Shown here piece after piece: positions 31,404 to 43,734 of a stretch of 64,000 nt of DNA. Below the pieces are notes generated by a model that saw only the letters and a program-made list of their open reading frames with translations, was not told the DNA's origin and made no database searches. The first letter of the stretch is position 1, and each line of letters begins with the position of its first letter. The position numbers and the translations under genes are program-made. The stretch is from Diphasiastrum complanatum. Its lineage: Eukaryota > Streptophyta > Lycopodiopsida > Lycopodiales > Lycopodiaceae. The stretch lies in contig CM055104.1 of NCBI GenBank assembly GCA_029204225.1, positions 50,917,457 to 50,981,456 of the forward strand, written 5' to 3'.

Positions 31404-32524
31404 TCATCTCCTTGACGCTAGATTGATTAGATCTTGGGTTGAGGATAGGCAAGGAAAGAAACCCACTACATGGAGGGTGGCAGGTGAGATTTGCGAGTCC
31501 TCTAGGTTTATTTGTGCGAATGGGATGGAAATAGGAGGAGAGATGGAAGAAGCAATGGTAATGGAAGATGTGGAGAAAGTGAGAACAACGGATGAAGGTA
31601 GAGAGATCGGAGCGATAGAAGCAGAAGTGGTAGTGACAGAAGGTTTTGGAATAGAAGCGAAAGCAGAAGACATGGATGCAGGTCGTGTGGGGGCTGTGCA
31701 TTGTTGGGTGGTAGGAGGGCTAGATGAAAAGGAGGCAACGCCACGCCATTGTGTCAGTAACTGCTGGATGTTGGGAGGTGGATGCAACAAAAGGTGGAAA
31801 CAAGGTTAGTATGTAGAATGATGGCAGATAGGATAGTGAAACGGTCAAACTCCCGAACCTTCTGTTCAAGGAGTGCATAGGCGAAGTTACAGAGAAGTTG
31901 GCCGGTGGCGATGCGCTCGTGCATGTTAGGCTTGATGGCGATGGATAGTTCATGCATAAGAAAGGTATGCCAGTCATATGGCACAATCGAGGAGCTCGGG
32001 AATTCGATGAAGGATTTCACGATTTGGCTCATGAATGTGGACTGGAATGTACCAAGAAGTTGTTTAACAAGTAAGCAGCGGCTTGGATTATGTGGTCATT
32101 GATAGCCTCTATCAAATAACCGTTGTTAGTTTTGACCGGGAGTTCAGGAGTAGTGGCCATGATGTAGAGCTTGATGAGGTTTTTAGCTTGGAGATGGGAG
32201 ATGGGTTGGTGATCACTGGACACAATGCCTATGGTGACCATAGAGTTAGCGTTAATGTGTACCTTGTACATGGTACCCTGGTACAAGATGTGGAAGCACG
32301 ACTTTGATGTGTTCCACATGGCATAAGCATGGAGAGCTAGATCCATGTTAATATCAAAAGAGAAGAATGCCATGAAAAAGCCCATTGCTTGAGAAGGGGG
32401 CCAACAGCCTGAAGCCAAGGGATTACCAAGGAATCAGATGGTAGGGCCTAGATCTGGGTGGTAGTAGGTATCTCACGTTGGATAACCTTTTTCCAGTATT
32501 GTTAGTACAGGAAGAAGAAGCCAT
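31404..32524 (-). pseudogene. Gypsy extra ORF (aORF), copy 4, divergent
   Basis: A likely start lies at 32524-32522 (MASSSCTNNTGKRLSN). Within the minus-strand frame 32418-32029, the block HLQAKNLIKLYIMATTPELP, NNGYLIEAINDHIIQAAAYL and LNNFL aligns with copy 1 and copy 3 (HKQAK.AIKPYI.TTNDL, NDGYLIEAI.DLAI..AA.LLNNFL). The remainder (32032-31404) is in shifted frames and Ser/Pro-rich. It is preceded by integrase of the same strand at 34240-33760. The most diverged of the four copies; truncated at the C-terminal end. Confidence 0.5.
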
Positions 32525-32529
32525 GACGT

Positions 32530-33755
32530 TAGATGGATGGTAAAGTTTGTTATCGACTGAAAAAAGATGAAAAGACACTCAAAAAAAAGAAAAAGACATC
32601 AAAAATGGGTTAAAAGACTTTAAAATCTATGAAAAGGTGGAATTCAAGAGAATGAAGATGGAAATTGTGGAATTGAGTGTGTAACAGATGGCTGTGTGGG
32701 TTGATGAAGGCGTGTGAAAATTTTCGTCATGATTGGAGAACTTGGAATTCAGTGTACTTTTCGGTAGAGCTTCGCTAAATGAAGTGCCAAATGACTCGAA
32801 TTCTATCTTTATATAGGTGAAAATTAGAGTGCGTATCAGGAGAAGTGCACTTTTCTCAGCCCAGTTCCGACCAAAATTTTGCAGGGACCTTTGTCACAAT
32901 ATTCTAAGACCTCAGTGAAGTCTGCGAAGGTTCAGGAGGTGATTTGACTGCCCTCTGTGAAGGTCCAAGCCTATTTGCAAAGGTTTAACCCTCGCAAGAG
33001 GTGAACTCTCGCACAACTTTCTCCAGATGTTGGCTTTTCAAGATCAAACCATATAGACAAGCTAATATCACTGTTTTGATTTTATTTATGCCCTCTGTGA
33101 AGGTTGGTTTACGAAGGTTCATTAGTTTCTGGTTCTTTGAAGCCTTGCAGACACTTGAATTTGATGATTTTCCATCAGTAACTCTTGTAGAGATTTTTAT
33201 AGATGTATCTGAGTCAAATTTAGTGACTGACAAAGTCTCAAGAGTTAGTTCCCAAGGGATCTCAAAAAATCATCACAAAAGTGCTCTTTTTTGGTGTTTT
33301 TTGGTGAGATCTTGAGATTCTTATCCATGGCTCTTGCAAACTGGTATACCATTGCATCCAGGTCAATTCTAACTATGGAGAGTTCTTCGAGAGTTCTGAT
33401 GGACAATTCGTAGCTGATCCATTAGTTTAAATGATTTTTACCTCCATTTTGTTGTTTTTTCTCAAAATTCTCGTCTCTGATTTGCAAGAACAGAGGTTGA
33501 TTGTTATTATCTGATGACTTGCTGCTCTTTGGATCCTATCTAAATCTGGATCCCACTTGGATTTTTTTGGATCTTCCTTGATCTGTCTGGATCTTGTCTG
33601 ATCTTGTTGAAATTTGGTGGATTTTGCTTGATCTGACTAGATCTTATCTAGATCTTGGCTTGATTTCATTAGATTTGGCTGGGATGACTTTTGATGAGGT
33701 TTAATCTGATCATTGTATGCGTCATCCACACCTTGGATCTGTTTCACTGAGGTGG
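32530..33755 (-). other. Gypsy copy 4 spacer upstream of aORF
   Basis: Non-coding. Repeated GCGAAGGTT-like motifs (plus-strand sense) at 32905-33125 match the spacer of copy 1. A run of imperfect GGATCTT/GATCTTGTCT words occupies about 33525-33670. Confidence 0.5.
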
Positions 33756-34240
33756 CCAGTACTTGTGAAGTCGGTGAGTATCGAATGGCGTCCCATCTAA
33801 CTATTGAAGTTTCACGAGTCCATGGCTAAGCATATCCTTTATTCGGAACGGGACTTTGCCTGTGAACTTCAACTTTCTCTTGATCGCTTTAGTTTTATAC
33901 ATGAGGACTAGATCTCCGGATTGAAGATCTTTCTTGTGCATTCGGTGATCATGCCATGCTTGGCGTCACTCTTTCTCAGCCGCCAATGCATGCACAACTA
34001 TTAAGCGCATCTTGCAAAGTTTATGGAATGCTTCATGGCGTAATTGCAGAGATTTGGATTCATCAAGTGTGTTGTGAAAATTCTCAATGAAGGTATCAGA
34101 AACTCCACTAGCATTACTGCATCTTGACCATAAACCAGGTGAAACGGCATGTGGTCAGTGCTTCCTTTGTAAGCTATTTGGAATGCCCCAGAGCAGCATG
34201 TAACTTGTGCTCCCAATCAGATCTGCTAGCTTCAACTATT
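33756..34240 (-). pseudogene. Gypsy copy 4 integrase end
   Basis: The minus-strand frame 34216-34001 contains YKGSTDHMPFHLVYGQDAVM and FLIPSLRI, followed in shifted frames by EKERRQAWHD-like sequence and SGDLVLMYKTKAIKRKLKFT. This is the downstream part of a Ty3/Gypsy integrase core and its C-terminal domain, the same family as D and copy 3. The catalytic core is missing. Confidence 0.75.
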
Positions 34241-34464
34241 TTCATATTGCGTGATTAGTGGTGGATGATCCGTCATCAGCCCTTGGCATAATTGGTTTTA
34301 CCGCCCACATGGTTGGATCAACCTTTACAACCCACTCTTTATTTTTGAAGGTGTGTTTTCTGGTTTCCCAGTTGTGAACCACTTGCGCGATTCTTAACCA
34401 AGGTCTTCCTAGCAAAATGCAGTAGGCGAAAGGAGACTCTGTATGTCCATCACCACAAAGATGA

Positions 34465-35660
34465 TTACAAACTGCATTCCCGTTCTTTTACTAGGATGTT
34501 ACAACTACACCTTTTGATTTCACACATGATTGATCTGCCAATTTGATGACAAATTTTGCTGATTTCAACCCATTTCTGATACAAGGTAGTGGAGATAAAA
34601 TTTACACCCGATCCTCCATCTACCACTATTGCGGTGGATTGGTAGGGTGATGTTGCGTTCTTCACTTTACCACGTTGTCCCAATATGGAGGACATTGCTC
34701 GTTCCTTCATAGCCTGCACAGTATAAGGGCTCTTCCACTGCTAATTCTGGTTTCGCTTTGGCCCATTCAGCTAGGATGCTCTTGGCTTGAGATGCAATCC
34801 TCGGTAACTCACCAAGAGATAAGTTTACGTAGCTTGACAGTAAACTGGTGAGCACACCTGTCTATGGGACCTCTGGCACTTCCATATGGAACGGTGGTTC
34901 GTGATGATGCAAGTAGTCATTTTGATCTGTTCGTTCTAGGGAGGTCGCTGGTGCTGTTGGTTCTTCCATAGGTTGAGGTTCAACAGGAGCTTCTCGTGCT
35001 TGAGCAGCTTCCTCTTCTTGTGCCTTCTATACCCAATGGCGGACCTTATGGTATATCCTTTTTTTTTTCCTCACATTCGGATATGGTCTTGTAGCTGAGG
35101 GCTGGTCGTCGGTCATTGATACTGATGGAGGTGGTGGTGGGGGCACTCCCTTCCATTTTTGCGCTTGCATAACTGCTAGCACAGGAACATGGGGGTTTTG
35201 CTTTTCCTGTGGCATCCTTCCTAGAACTGCTATCGGTTGTACCGAGACTAGATTCAAGGGTGCACTCGTTCCAGGTTGAACTGTGCATTTTTTGTAGCAA
35301 TGCTCATATCTGCATTCTCTGCAAAAGGCCGTATACTGTCCCTTATAAGGACATTCAACAATTCTATGGACTTCGCTGGATCCCCATAGCAGCCATAGAT
35401 CTTACCTCCCTGATGTTGAGGTTGTGCAATGTAGGTTGAATAGTATTTGTTGATTGTCGGATCGACAAACGCCTCTTTCGGACCGTACCACTATTGCAGC
35501 CAGATTTACATGAGCCACTTGATTGTTAGCTGGCCTTGGTGGTGTAGGTAAGGCCATGCGTTGTTGGTTGTTTGACGCGCCATACCGTGGTGCCGCATTT
35601 GGTGCTCCCTGATGGTAAAAATAAGAGGTCTGGTACCGATTCCTCTTCTGTTGCATGATC
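34465..35660 (-). pseudogene. Gypsy copy 4 gag end and protease
   Basis: Minus-strand pieces 35656-35402, 35257-35027, 34855-34667 and 34719-34465. The N-terminal part is Gln/Asn/Pro-rich with a Cys-rich patch (CRECRYEHCYKKC near 35300), then a poly-Pro run, then LGELPRIASQAKSILAEWAK. The protease is recognised by VVDGGSGVNFISTTLYQKW near 34620, corresponding to DGGADVNIMS of copy 3. RT, RNase H and the integrase core are deleted between this piece and 34240. Confidence 0.65.
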
Positions 35661-36737
35661 CGAGGGTTGAATGGGCAATATTTATTTGGAAATCATCTTT
35701 CTAGCAAGAACACTGTATGGATGTTCTTTTATAGAGAAGATATGAAAAGGATGGAGAATTTTAGCCATAAAAATTGCTTGTAAGCCTCTTGCAAGGAAAT
35801 TTTAAAAAATTGAACTATCTCAAGGCTTGTGAGAATAGATGGGAAAATTTAGGTATGTGAGGTTTCAAGGGGAAAAAATTAAATAACAGCTTGTTTTGGT
35901 TTTGGAAAAGAACATTTAGAAGAGATTGTAGTATGGAAATCATTAAGATCTTCTAGAACCTTCAAATAAAATCAAATTATTAGATGACGTGAAGCTCTTC
36001 ATATTAGATAGAAAAATTTAGATTAGATTAAATTAGAGGCTCTAAGTATCAGTTTTAAACATAAGTTTTTGTTTCCCCTTTTTAACATAAGAACATTATC
36101 AATATACAAAATATTGAAGTTTCATAGAGGGCTTAAGGAGATTCAGGTTTAAATGAATTTAAATAGATTATGAGTTTTGCTATTAAGTAGAAGTTTAAGA
36201 AAAGCCGTAAAATGGATATAGGTTACCATAAAGTTTTGAATGAGAATATAATATGTAAGAGAATAAATCAATAATATTAGTACTTGCATGCCTCACAAAT
36301 TTAAGAATTACTAGCACTTTTTATCATTTTAACATCATAGAAATGAAAAATGAAACAAATAAAATCTACATGGTACGATGTAGATATCTTGCTAGAAAGA
36401 GCTAATACTTGGTAGCTTTGGTGTAGATCCATTTCTTTTGATTTTGGGTTGCTCCTCTTTGCTTTAACTTTCTTTTCTTTTTGGTTCTTGCTTCATTACA
36501 AAGAGGATAGTTGCATAAAAAGTTGTATCCTCATAGAAGTGGTAGTTTTTACTTGTCATTGGAATTTCACTCAATGTCACACATTCAAGTTTGCAAGCTT
36601 GTAGGGTGTCGTAATAGAGGGCATCACTCTATTCAAGCTCAACTCACGTGTTAGCTCCAATCCACTAGTTTATTGTTAATCTCATGTATGTTATTTCATT
36701 TATCTATTTATTTTGGAGATCGAAGCAATCTATAGCA
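35661..36737. other. AT-rich, no gene seen
   Basis: Strongly AT-rich sequence with no open frame of note, no terminal repeat and no RNA structure recognised by eye. Confidence 0.4.
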
Positions 36738-37486
36738 TGTTAAAATTGTCAAAATCCTGGCTTTGATTCATGATGTTATGTGTATAACTTGATCCCACAC
36801 GTGTGGATCATGTTCCCATGAGATGCATTCAATTTGATTAGATAGGCAAAATCTTGATTTACATGTGTATGAACTAGTGAAAAGCTAGTCAAGTTGAAAA
36901 TTGCCATTTGGCACTCTATTACTAGTTGATCAAGCATACCCATGTAAATAATGGTGATTTCCCACGTGTGAAAGGATGTTCCCACGTGTGTGCATATCTA
37001 GAAAATATTAGTACATGATCATAGGAGTTGATTATGTAAGTTCCTAAAAGTTAGGAAATTTCCTCAAATCAAGGAAAATCAAGGTGAGGCAATGGCATCA
37101 ATCTAGAAATCAAATCGGTGGGTGCTTATCTACCATTGATTGTGGATCTAAAAGTGATGTGGCATTCCCACACGTGTCAGGCTTGCTAAGTCAGGATATC
37201 AAGTAAAAATGTACTTGATCTATATATAGATCATCATTGTAAATAACAAGTTTGATGAGTGATCTTGATTCTGAGGCAAATGCATGTTGTTTTCATCGTT
37301 TGTGTTGTGATTTTATGCATTGAATGCTATCAATACTTAATGTAATTCACTATCTATCCACTGTCTGTACTGTGATAGGTCTTCACATGTGTGAGGCTGC
37401 CCATCCACTTAATTGATCAAATTCATTATTGTTCTGGCTAGTTAAGTGCATATTTTTTATCTAATCAATAGATTTGTGGAAGATCA
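36738..37486 (+). repeat. G-box-rich LTR, copy 1
   Basis: Starts TGTTAAAATT and ends near GAAGATCA. It is about 90% identical to 46039-46775. It contains CACACGTGTGG (about 36798), CCCACGTGTG twice (about 36962 and 36979), CACACGTGTC (about 37168) and CACATGTGTG (about 37384). A 16-base palindrome GATCTATATATAGATC at 37217-37232 is a plausible TATA region. Confidence 0.75.
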
Positions 37487-38640
37487 ATCAAGTTGGAAAA
37501 GCTCCCATTTGAAAGAAGTAGCAAGACATATAACCAATCTTATGATGACAAGCTTAGCAACAGGATAAAATGTTTCATCATAATCTATGCCCTTAGTTTG
37601 CAAGAAACCTTTTCTTCAAAACAAGATGCAAGTGTAATAATCAAGAAAGTGTAGGAAGTAATAGGATGAGAACTCTTGGATCTTGAGATAGATCCTCAAG
37701 GTCTTCATCTTCTTGAAGCTCCTCCTCAGCCTTTACAAGATCTTTGAAAACATGAGAGTTAGATGAGATCTCTTTCACTTTGGCATTGTGAGATTCATCA
37801 AAGAGAACATCTCTACTTATTTTAACTTTCTTAGAGATAGGATCATAAATCCTATATCCCTTGCTACATTCACTATAGCCAACAAAAATGCCTTTAAAAG
37901 AAGTGGCATCTTCCTTTTTCCTTACTTTTAAAGGAATGTGAACATAACAAGTAAATCCAAATAATTGGCACAAGTAATTGCTTCTCCTCAGAATAAAATA
38001 GAAAGAGAGGCATCTAATCTTAATGCTTTGGCACATTCACATAATGATCTATTCTTTCTCTCGAACACCGCATTTTATTGGGGGGAGTAAGTACATGTAA
38101 ATTCTCTCTTAATGCCATTAGTCTCACAAACATCTCTCATGCTATTGGAGATGTACTCTCCTCCATTATCACATCTAAACACTTTGATGCTAGCATTAAG
38201 TTTCTTTTTCACAAGAGCTTTGAACTTTACAAAAAAATCATACACTAAGCTTTTCTTAGACAAAAGATAGATCCATGTGTATCTTGAATAATCATCTATG
38301 AAGGTTACATACATAGAAGCTCCACCATTAGATACATGTGAAAATGAGTGTACATCCGAGTGTATAAGATCAAGAGGAAAGGAAGATCTATTCATTGATC
38401 TCTAAAATGATTGCTTATGTGTCTTGGATAGACCACAAGCTTCACAAAGCTTGCCACACTTGGATATGGATTTGGGAAGCCCAAGTGCTAGCTCCTTGGA
38501 AATCATGGACTCCATATCTTGCTAGTTAGGATGGCCTAACCTTTTGTGCCACAACTCCACTTGAGAAAGCTCCTCCCTTGCCATGCTCACACTTCCAATG
38601 ACAACATTAGCATCCAACTTGATTATGTTGGGAGGAAGAG
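37487..38640 (-). pseudogene. Copia fragment: pre-integrase, integrase, start of RT
   Basis: The minus strand encodes ELWHKRLGHPN (about 38550), then the integrase core in 38395-38075 (LIHSDVHSFSHVSNGGASMY, FIDDYSRYTWIYLL, CDNGGEYISNSM), NRSLCECAKALRLDASLS, the integrase C-terminal part in 38036-37641 (ISRDVLFDESHNAK), and the start of RT (QTKGIDYDETFYPVAKLV, about 37580). Frames are broken several times. Bounded on both sides by LTRs of other families. Related to elements C and the 43.7-kb fragment. Confidence 0.8.
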
Positions 38641-38644
38641 GGTG

Positions 38645-39795
38645 TGTGAGAAATGAAAATAGCTTGAAAAGAAAACAAACACGAAAAGAAACGATCTCAA
38701 AACTCGAACAAGAAACGAACTCGAATAGAAAGTGTTTGTGCGCAGCGGAATGAGCTATATTACTCTTTTCCTAAGAATGACTATGCCTATAAGAAACGAA
38801 CAGTATATTAGTGATAGAAACCACGGTCATTTTGATTACGTAGCCAAACATTAATAAAACATCAGAAAGAATAATTAGTCGTGAACAGCTAGACAAATTA
38901 TTAGTCGCGAATGATTCGCGAAGAGCTAGACTGAGCTCGACTGATAATCAGTCGCAAATGATTTGCGAAAGGCAAGACTAAATATTAGTCGTCAACAGTT
39001 AGACTAATAACAACTTGCTAAAAACAGATTACCAGATTGAGCAACAAGAAAGTCAGACAAAATGAAAATAAGCATAGAAATATTGAGGAGAACAAAGAGT
39101 TGTTATCAGATTAAGTATAGCAAAATTTATATGTCAATAATGTGGTAGAGCACAAGACAATAGCGGACGAAACCACATGCTCTACAAAGCTAATTCAATC
39201 TGTAAAAGGAATGCACCTATTACTGATAATAAAGAATCAATGCACAAGGCATCTACTTCGTCTATCTCTGATAAGCTTCTGATGCTATATTTTACACACT
39301 TGTTCTTGATCTTTTAATCAATGAATACACAAAATGGTATTCAATATATATACACAATGGTACATGTGTGCGAATGAAGAAAGTACAAAGTGGATGTGTT
39401 GTCTGTAGAAGATCGTGGGTGGCTGTTATCATTGTCGAGTATGTTAGCACAGTTGTATTGGGATGAGCGTGAAAAGGGTCGTGACGTCAGCCTTCGTTGA
39501 AATGAATGTTGGTGAAGATGCAAAAATGTGTCACTCTAATGAAATGCCTTAGGATTTGATTTACAAGGTGCCTTCGCTTTTCCTAGGGCACCTTTGGCAT
39601 TTTGTAAGGCAGTATCGCATTTTTCGCTTGTCACAAATCATGTGTAAAAACACAGTGTCGCGTTTTTCGCCTTTTCTTCGCCTGTGAGAATTTATATGTA
39701 AATATGCAAACTGTGCGACAACATGAATAAAAATGCAGCATGAATGGAGGCAGACTAAAATGGGATTTAGGAGAGTAGAGGAGATAAATCCAACA
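38645..39795 (-). repeat. Copia 3' LTR (element F)
   Basis: In element orientation it starts TGTTGGATTTATC at 39795 and ends CATTTCTCACA at 38645 (1151 bp). It contains several palindromes of the type TCGCGAATGATTCGCGA near 38905. A 595-bp piece of the same LTR recurs at 44537-45131 at over 90% identity. Confidence 0.8.
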
Positions 39796-39806
39796 CCCCC
39801 TCCCCT
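39796..39806 (-). other. Polypurine tract of Copia F
   Basis: The minus strand reads AAGGGGAGGGGG directly before the LTR start, and overlaps the end of the RNase H frame. Confidence 0.75.
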
Positions 39807-41914
39807 TAATCTGGATCCGAGAATGCTTTGATCTTCAGACTAAGCAATGCACAAAATTTGTTGTGTGCACTAACACTTAGTGCTTTCGTGAATATATCTA
39901 CAACCATGTCCTGCGTTCTGCAGTATGTTAAGCTCAGCTCCTTGTTGAGAACCTTGTCTCTGATGTAGTGATATCTGATTTCAATGTGCTTACTCCTAGA
40001 GTGAAATCTAGGGTGGGTCGATAAGAAAATAGCACTCTGGTTATCACAGAATAAAATTGTAGGGTTGTGCTGATACAGATTAACGTCTAACAGTAAATTT
40101 TTCAAACAAAATGTCTTCTTAATAATTTGAGAAGCAGCAATGTATTTAGCTTCTGTAGAAGAAAGTGCGATAGAGGTTTGCTTACAACTGTTCCATGAGA
40201 TAGGACCACCGTTGAAGAAGAATGTAAATCCAGATGTGGACTTACGATTGTCTACATCTCCTCCCCAACTTGCATCACAATATCCATTGAGCTGATAAAG
40301 ATTGTCGTTGCTGACATCTCCATAGCAGATGCACTGGTCCATGGTAGTTCAAATATACCTTATGATTCTTATGAGAGCCTTCCAATGGGTAGTGATAGGA
40401 TTAGCCATATATTGGCTGAGTGAGCTTACTGCAAAAGAGATGTCTGGTCTTGTATAGACCATTGCGTATATGAGAGATCCAAGTATCGATTGATAAGAAT
40501 ACTCTCTCATCTGCTCCTCTCTTTGCTTGGTTTGGGACATTGGTCCTTTGACAAATGTAGGCCTGGATCCAACAGTGAGTGAGCTAATTTACAATTTATT
40601 AGATTGTATCTGTTAAGAACATTGTGAAGATAACTTTGTTGAGTGATGTAAATCAGTCGTCTCACTCTATCTCTGTGGATCTAAATGCCCAGATAGAAGT
40701 GAGCTTCATCCAGATCAGTCATGTTGAACTCTGAAAATAGCATTTGCTTAGAATCCTTGACCAAATTGGTATTGTTGTTGAAGAGCAACGTATCATCCAC
40801 GCATAAGGTGATGATAATGAGGGATTGTTGCACTGACTTGGAATAGATGTTGCAATCAACAGTGCTTGGTTTGAATCCTTGTTCGATGAGAAATGTGTTG
40901 ATCGTCTGAAACCAAGCTCTGGCAGGTTATTTCAAGTCATAAAGTGCGTTGTGGAGTCTACAAACATGATTTCCCATACCTTCCAATACTTATCCTTCAA
41001 GATGGATCATGTAGATGTTTTCTTATATAACTCCATTCAGATAGGCTGTTTTTACATCAAGTTGATTCAAGGTCGACAGCTGCAGCATAGGACAGGAGCG
41101 TTTGGATCAACGAATGTTTGACTACTGGACTGAAAATCTCATTGTAGTTGACGTTGGAAATTTGGGTGAATCCCTGTGCTACCAGTCTTGCCTTCCTTCA
41201 ATAAATTGCTCCATTTGCATTGTATTTGATCTTGAAGATCCATTTGCAATCAATGATATTGCAGCCAATAGGAGCTTTGACTAGTGACCATGTCTGGTTC
41301 TTGATCAGAGAGGAATACTCTCTGTCCAAAGCTTCTCTCTAGAGATTAGAGTCTGGTTGGATGAGTGCCTCTTTGACAGTCATCGTTCCTTGTATCAAGA
41401 GACATACAGACTCAGGAGTATACCTTGTGGGCTGTGTGCGCACTCAGCTTGATCTTCTGGGAGGATTCGACTGATGAACCACTCCTGGGATTTGTTGCTG
41501 GGTAGTAGCAACGTCTTTGTTTGATTCGTTGTCATGAAGTGGGTCGACAATAGACACGGTTGAGCCAGAAGCTTGGACAATCGTGTCAATGGTAGGTGAT
41601 GAAGGTTCTCCTGGAGCAATATCCTTGTCTTTGATGTCGACGAACTAATCCTCAATAAAGACTGTATCCTGGCTATACAAGATTTGCTGGGTATTAGGAT
41701 CATACAACTTGTATGTATTATCAGATGAAGTATATCCAATCAGGATGGTCTTGAGACCTCGGAAGTCCAATGTCTTTCTCGTGTCTTTTGGGATCTGCAC
41801 ATAGGCAACACATCCAAACACTCTTAGGTTCTTCACAGAAGGCTTAGAGCCTGTCCACACCTCGTGGGGTGTCTTGCCTGAGAGGGCCTTGTTCGAACAT
41901 CTAGGCCTTATCAA
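39806..41914 (-). pseudogene. Copia F integrase end, RT and RNase H
   Basis: On the minus strand: integrase C-terminus (41914-41645, SGKTPHEVWTGSKPSVKNLR, FGCVAYVQIP), linker (41739-41395), RT in broken frames between 41370 and 40550 (DCKWIFKIKYNANGAIY, VDDTLLFNNNTN), then LGSLIYAMVYTRPDISFAVS (40540-40349), and an open RNase H frame of 178 codons (40342-39806: GYCDASWGGDVDNRKSTSGF, SSTEAKYIAAS, CDNQSAIFLSTHPRFHSRSK). The RNase H part is intact to its stop, close to the purine tract. RT carries many frameshifts. Gag, protease and the integrase core are lost at about 41914. Confidence 0.87.
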
Positions 41915-41929
41915 CTTGACATTAGGCTT

Positions 41930-43260
41930 TTTAACTTTGGTGTGTTACATCGATACTTATCCGTAAGCCCAGTTTTTGTGAAACTTTGGTACCGTTGTTT
42001 TTGTGTCAAGCTGTAATAATCGGCCTAAATTTTTCTAAACCGATCTTTACAACACGATGGTAGTGGTACGGTTTTTAGGCATGTACCTAGTAAAGGGATT
42101 CCATTCCTTGGTACTATGTTATTTAACCACTTAACTCTGGAGTATCGATATTCCCAGTAAATTGAGTTAAATGGTGTTTATGGCTCTTCCTTTTGGACTA
42201 GATGGAACACCGATAGGCTTATCCTAAATGATTTTGATCTTTAGGATTGGGCAAACTAAAGCTTTTGAGATACTTGTTAAAGTGAATAAATGAAATAAAG
42301 ATCATAATATTTGGAGGTAGCTCTATATTTGATAAAAAATTAAGTGTATTCGATATCGTAAAAGAGTACCCGGATCCAAATTTTATGGATTTTCCATTAG
42401 GTTTAGGCAACTTTAACGAAGTAATATTTAAGCTAGTGTAGTCAGAAGGGTAACAACCTAGCATTTACTTGTGTCAAAGGAGTTTTTGGTGCCTTTGTTG
42501 ATGCAATTTTTCAGGTGACCAGAATATCTAGAGGAAGAAAATGAGACACCTGAGTAGGTACATGTGATTGTGTTATGTAATTTGGATTGGTAAATAATCC
42601 ATGTATGAAATTTGCATAGCACCGGTTTATTGAATTCATTAAGTTAAAATTATATCATATATCTATAGGACCATGAGTTGACCCTATTTGTTATTGAAAA
42701 TTGTGACATGGAAGGAGAATGGACACTTGGTTCACATTTGTACTGTAAAGAGCCTTATTTCTAAGAGTTGGAACTCTCAGATGGTAGGAATTCGGGAATG
42801 ATAGTACCAGCCAGATGGGTGGTTTTATGTGACGATAAAACCATGTATAGATCCTTGTTAAATCACAATTTTGTAAATGGATTATTGTGAACCATTAGAA
42901 ACAAATATGGGGGTACTCTAGTACTTGGTGGAATAGACATGTGCATATCTAGTATAGAAAATCCAGATGGAGTTTTTAAAATCTCTGGATTATTGGATAA
43001 TGCAGTTAAAGATCTTCTTAAAGGAATGGAATTCCATTCCTAATATAAATATTGGATATCTATTGGTATATACTTCAATTGTTTGGAAATTTCTTTTAAG
43101 GGAGAATTCAATGATAGGAAGTACTTTTTGGAAATGGTTGAAGATCGGATCCTATGTTGGATATAGGATGGTCAGATAAATGCCAAAGATGAATTGAGCT
43201 TTTTTGGCTTAGTAAAGACCCATCTTAGAATAAAATATTCAAGGTAGGTAGCAATAGAAA
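41930..43260 (+). other. Unassigned coding-like island
   Basis: The plus strand shows successive protein-like stretches in shifting frames: GGSSIFDKKLSVFDIVKEYP and MDFPLGLGNFNEVIF (about 42310-42430), DMEGEWTLGSHLYCKEPYF (about 42705), MIVPARWVVLCDDKTMYRSL (about 42800), YGGTLVLGGIDMCISSIENP (about 42910) and FKISGLLDNAVKDLLKGMEF (about 42975). Stops separate them every 20-50 codons. I recognise no retrotransposon domain. It could be a decayed host pseudogene, an uncommon retroelement region or an old viral insertion. Confidence that it was once coding is moderate. Confidence 0.35.
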
Positions 43261-43269
43261 CTCGAGCTA

Positions 43270-43734
43270 CCATAGGAATTGCCATTTGTACTTTACATGC
43301 CACATTTAATGCATGAAAAGACTATGTGGCACAATTAGACATAGTGAGGTGGCTTGGATAAGTCTAGATAGCTTGAGAGGTGGATCCACAACTCCAATTC
43401 AACTTCAAGTAGGAGAAGAGTCCATGGATCTATACATATGTGATGTACTGTCATTGAGAATATGTTGAAATTTGTGTGTAATGCAAATTTGGAGACAAGC
43501 TCTTTGTGCCCTCTCTCTCTCCACGAGTTTTGTACTTTCTATTTTCTCTCTCTAGATGAGTAGAGGCATTTATAATGCTTTGTCTTATGTTTTGTTGACA
43601 TATCTTGCTTGTAACACAATAATATTGCTTGTATGATCAGCTTTCCTACTGACAACCAATGCTAGTCTGATCTTTATGGTGTTATTGTGCTTAGGATATC
43701 AAAAATACATGTGTAGGTCGTCCCACACGTGTGA
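43270..43734 (+). repeat. Copia LTR remnant
   Basis: It ends with GTCCCACACGTGTGAAATC, resembling the end of the LTR at 20622-21445. It joins directly to the middle of a Copia integrase frame at 43735, so the interior from PBS to integrase core has been deleted. A pyrimidine-rich tract lies at 43510-43555. Left limit uncertain. Confidence 0.45.

Noticed and set aside
31423-31809. 128-codon plus-strand frame rich in Glu and Gly
   Set aside because: It is antisense to the aORF copy 4 region and shows no family resemblance; the opposite strand explains it.
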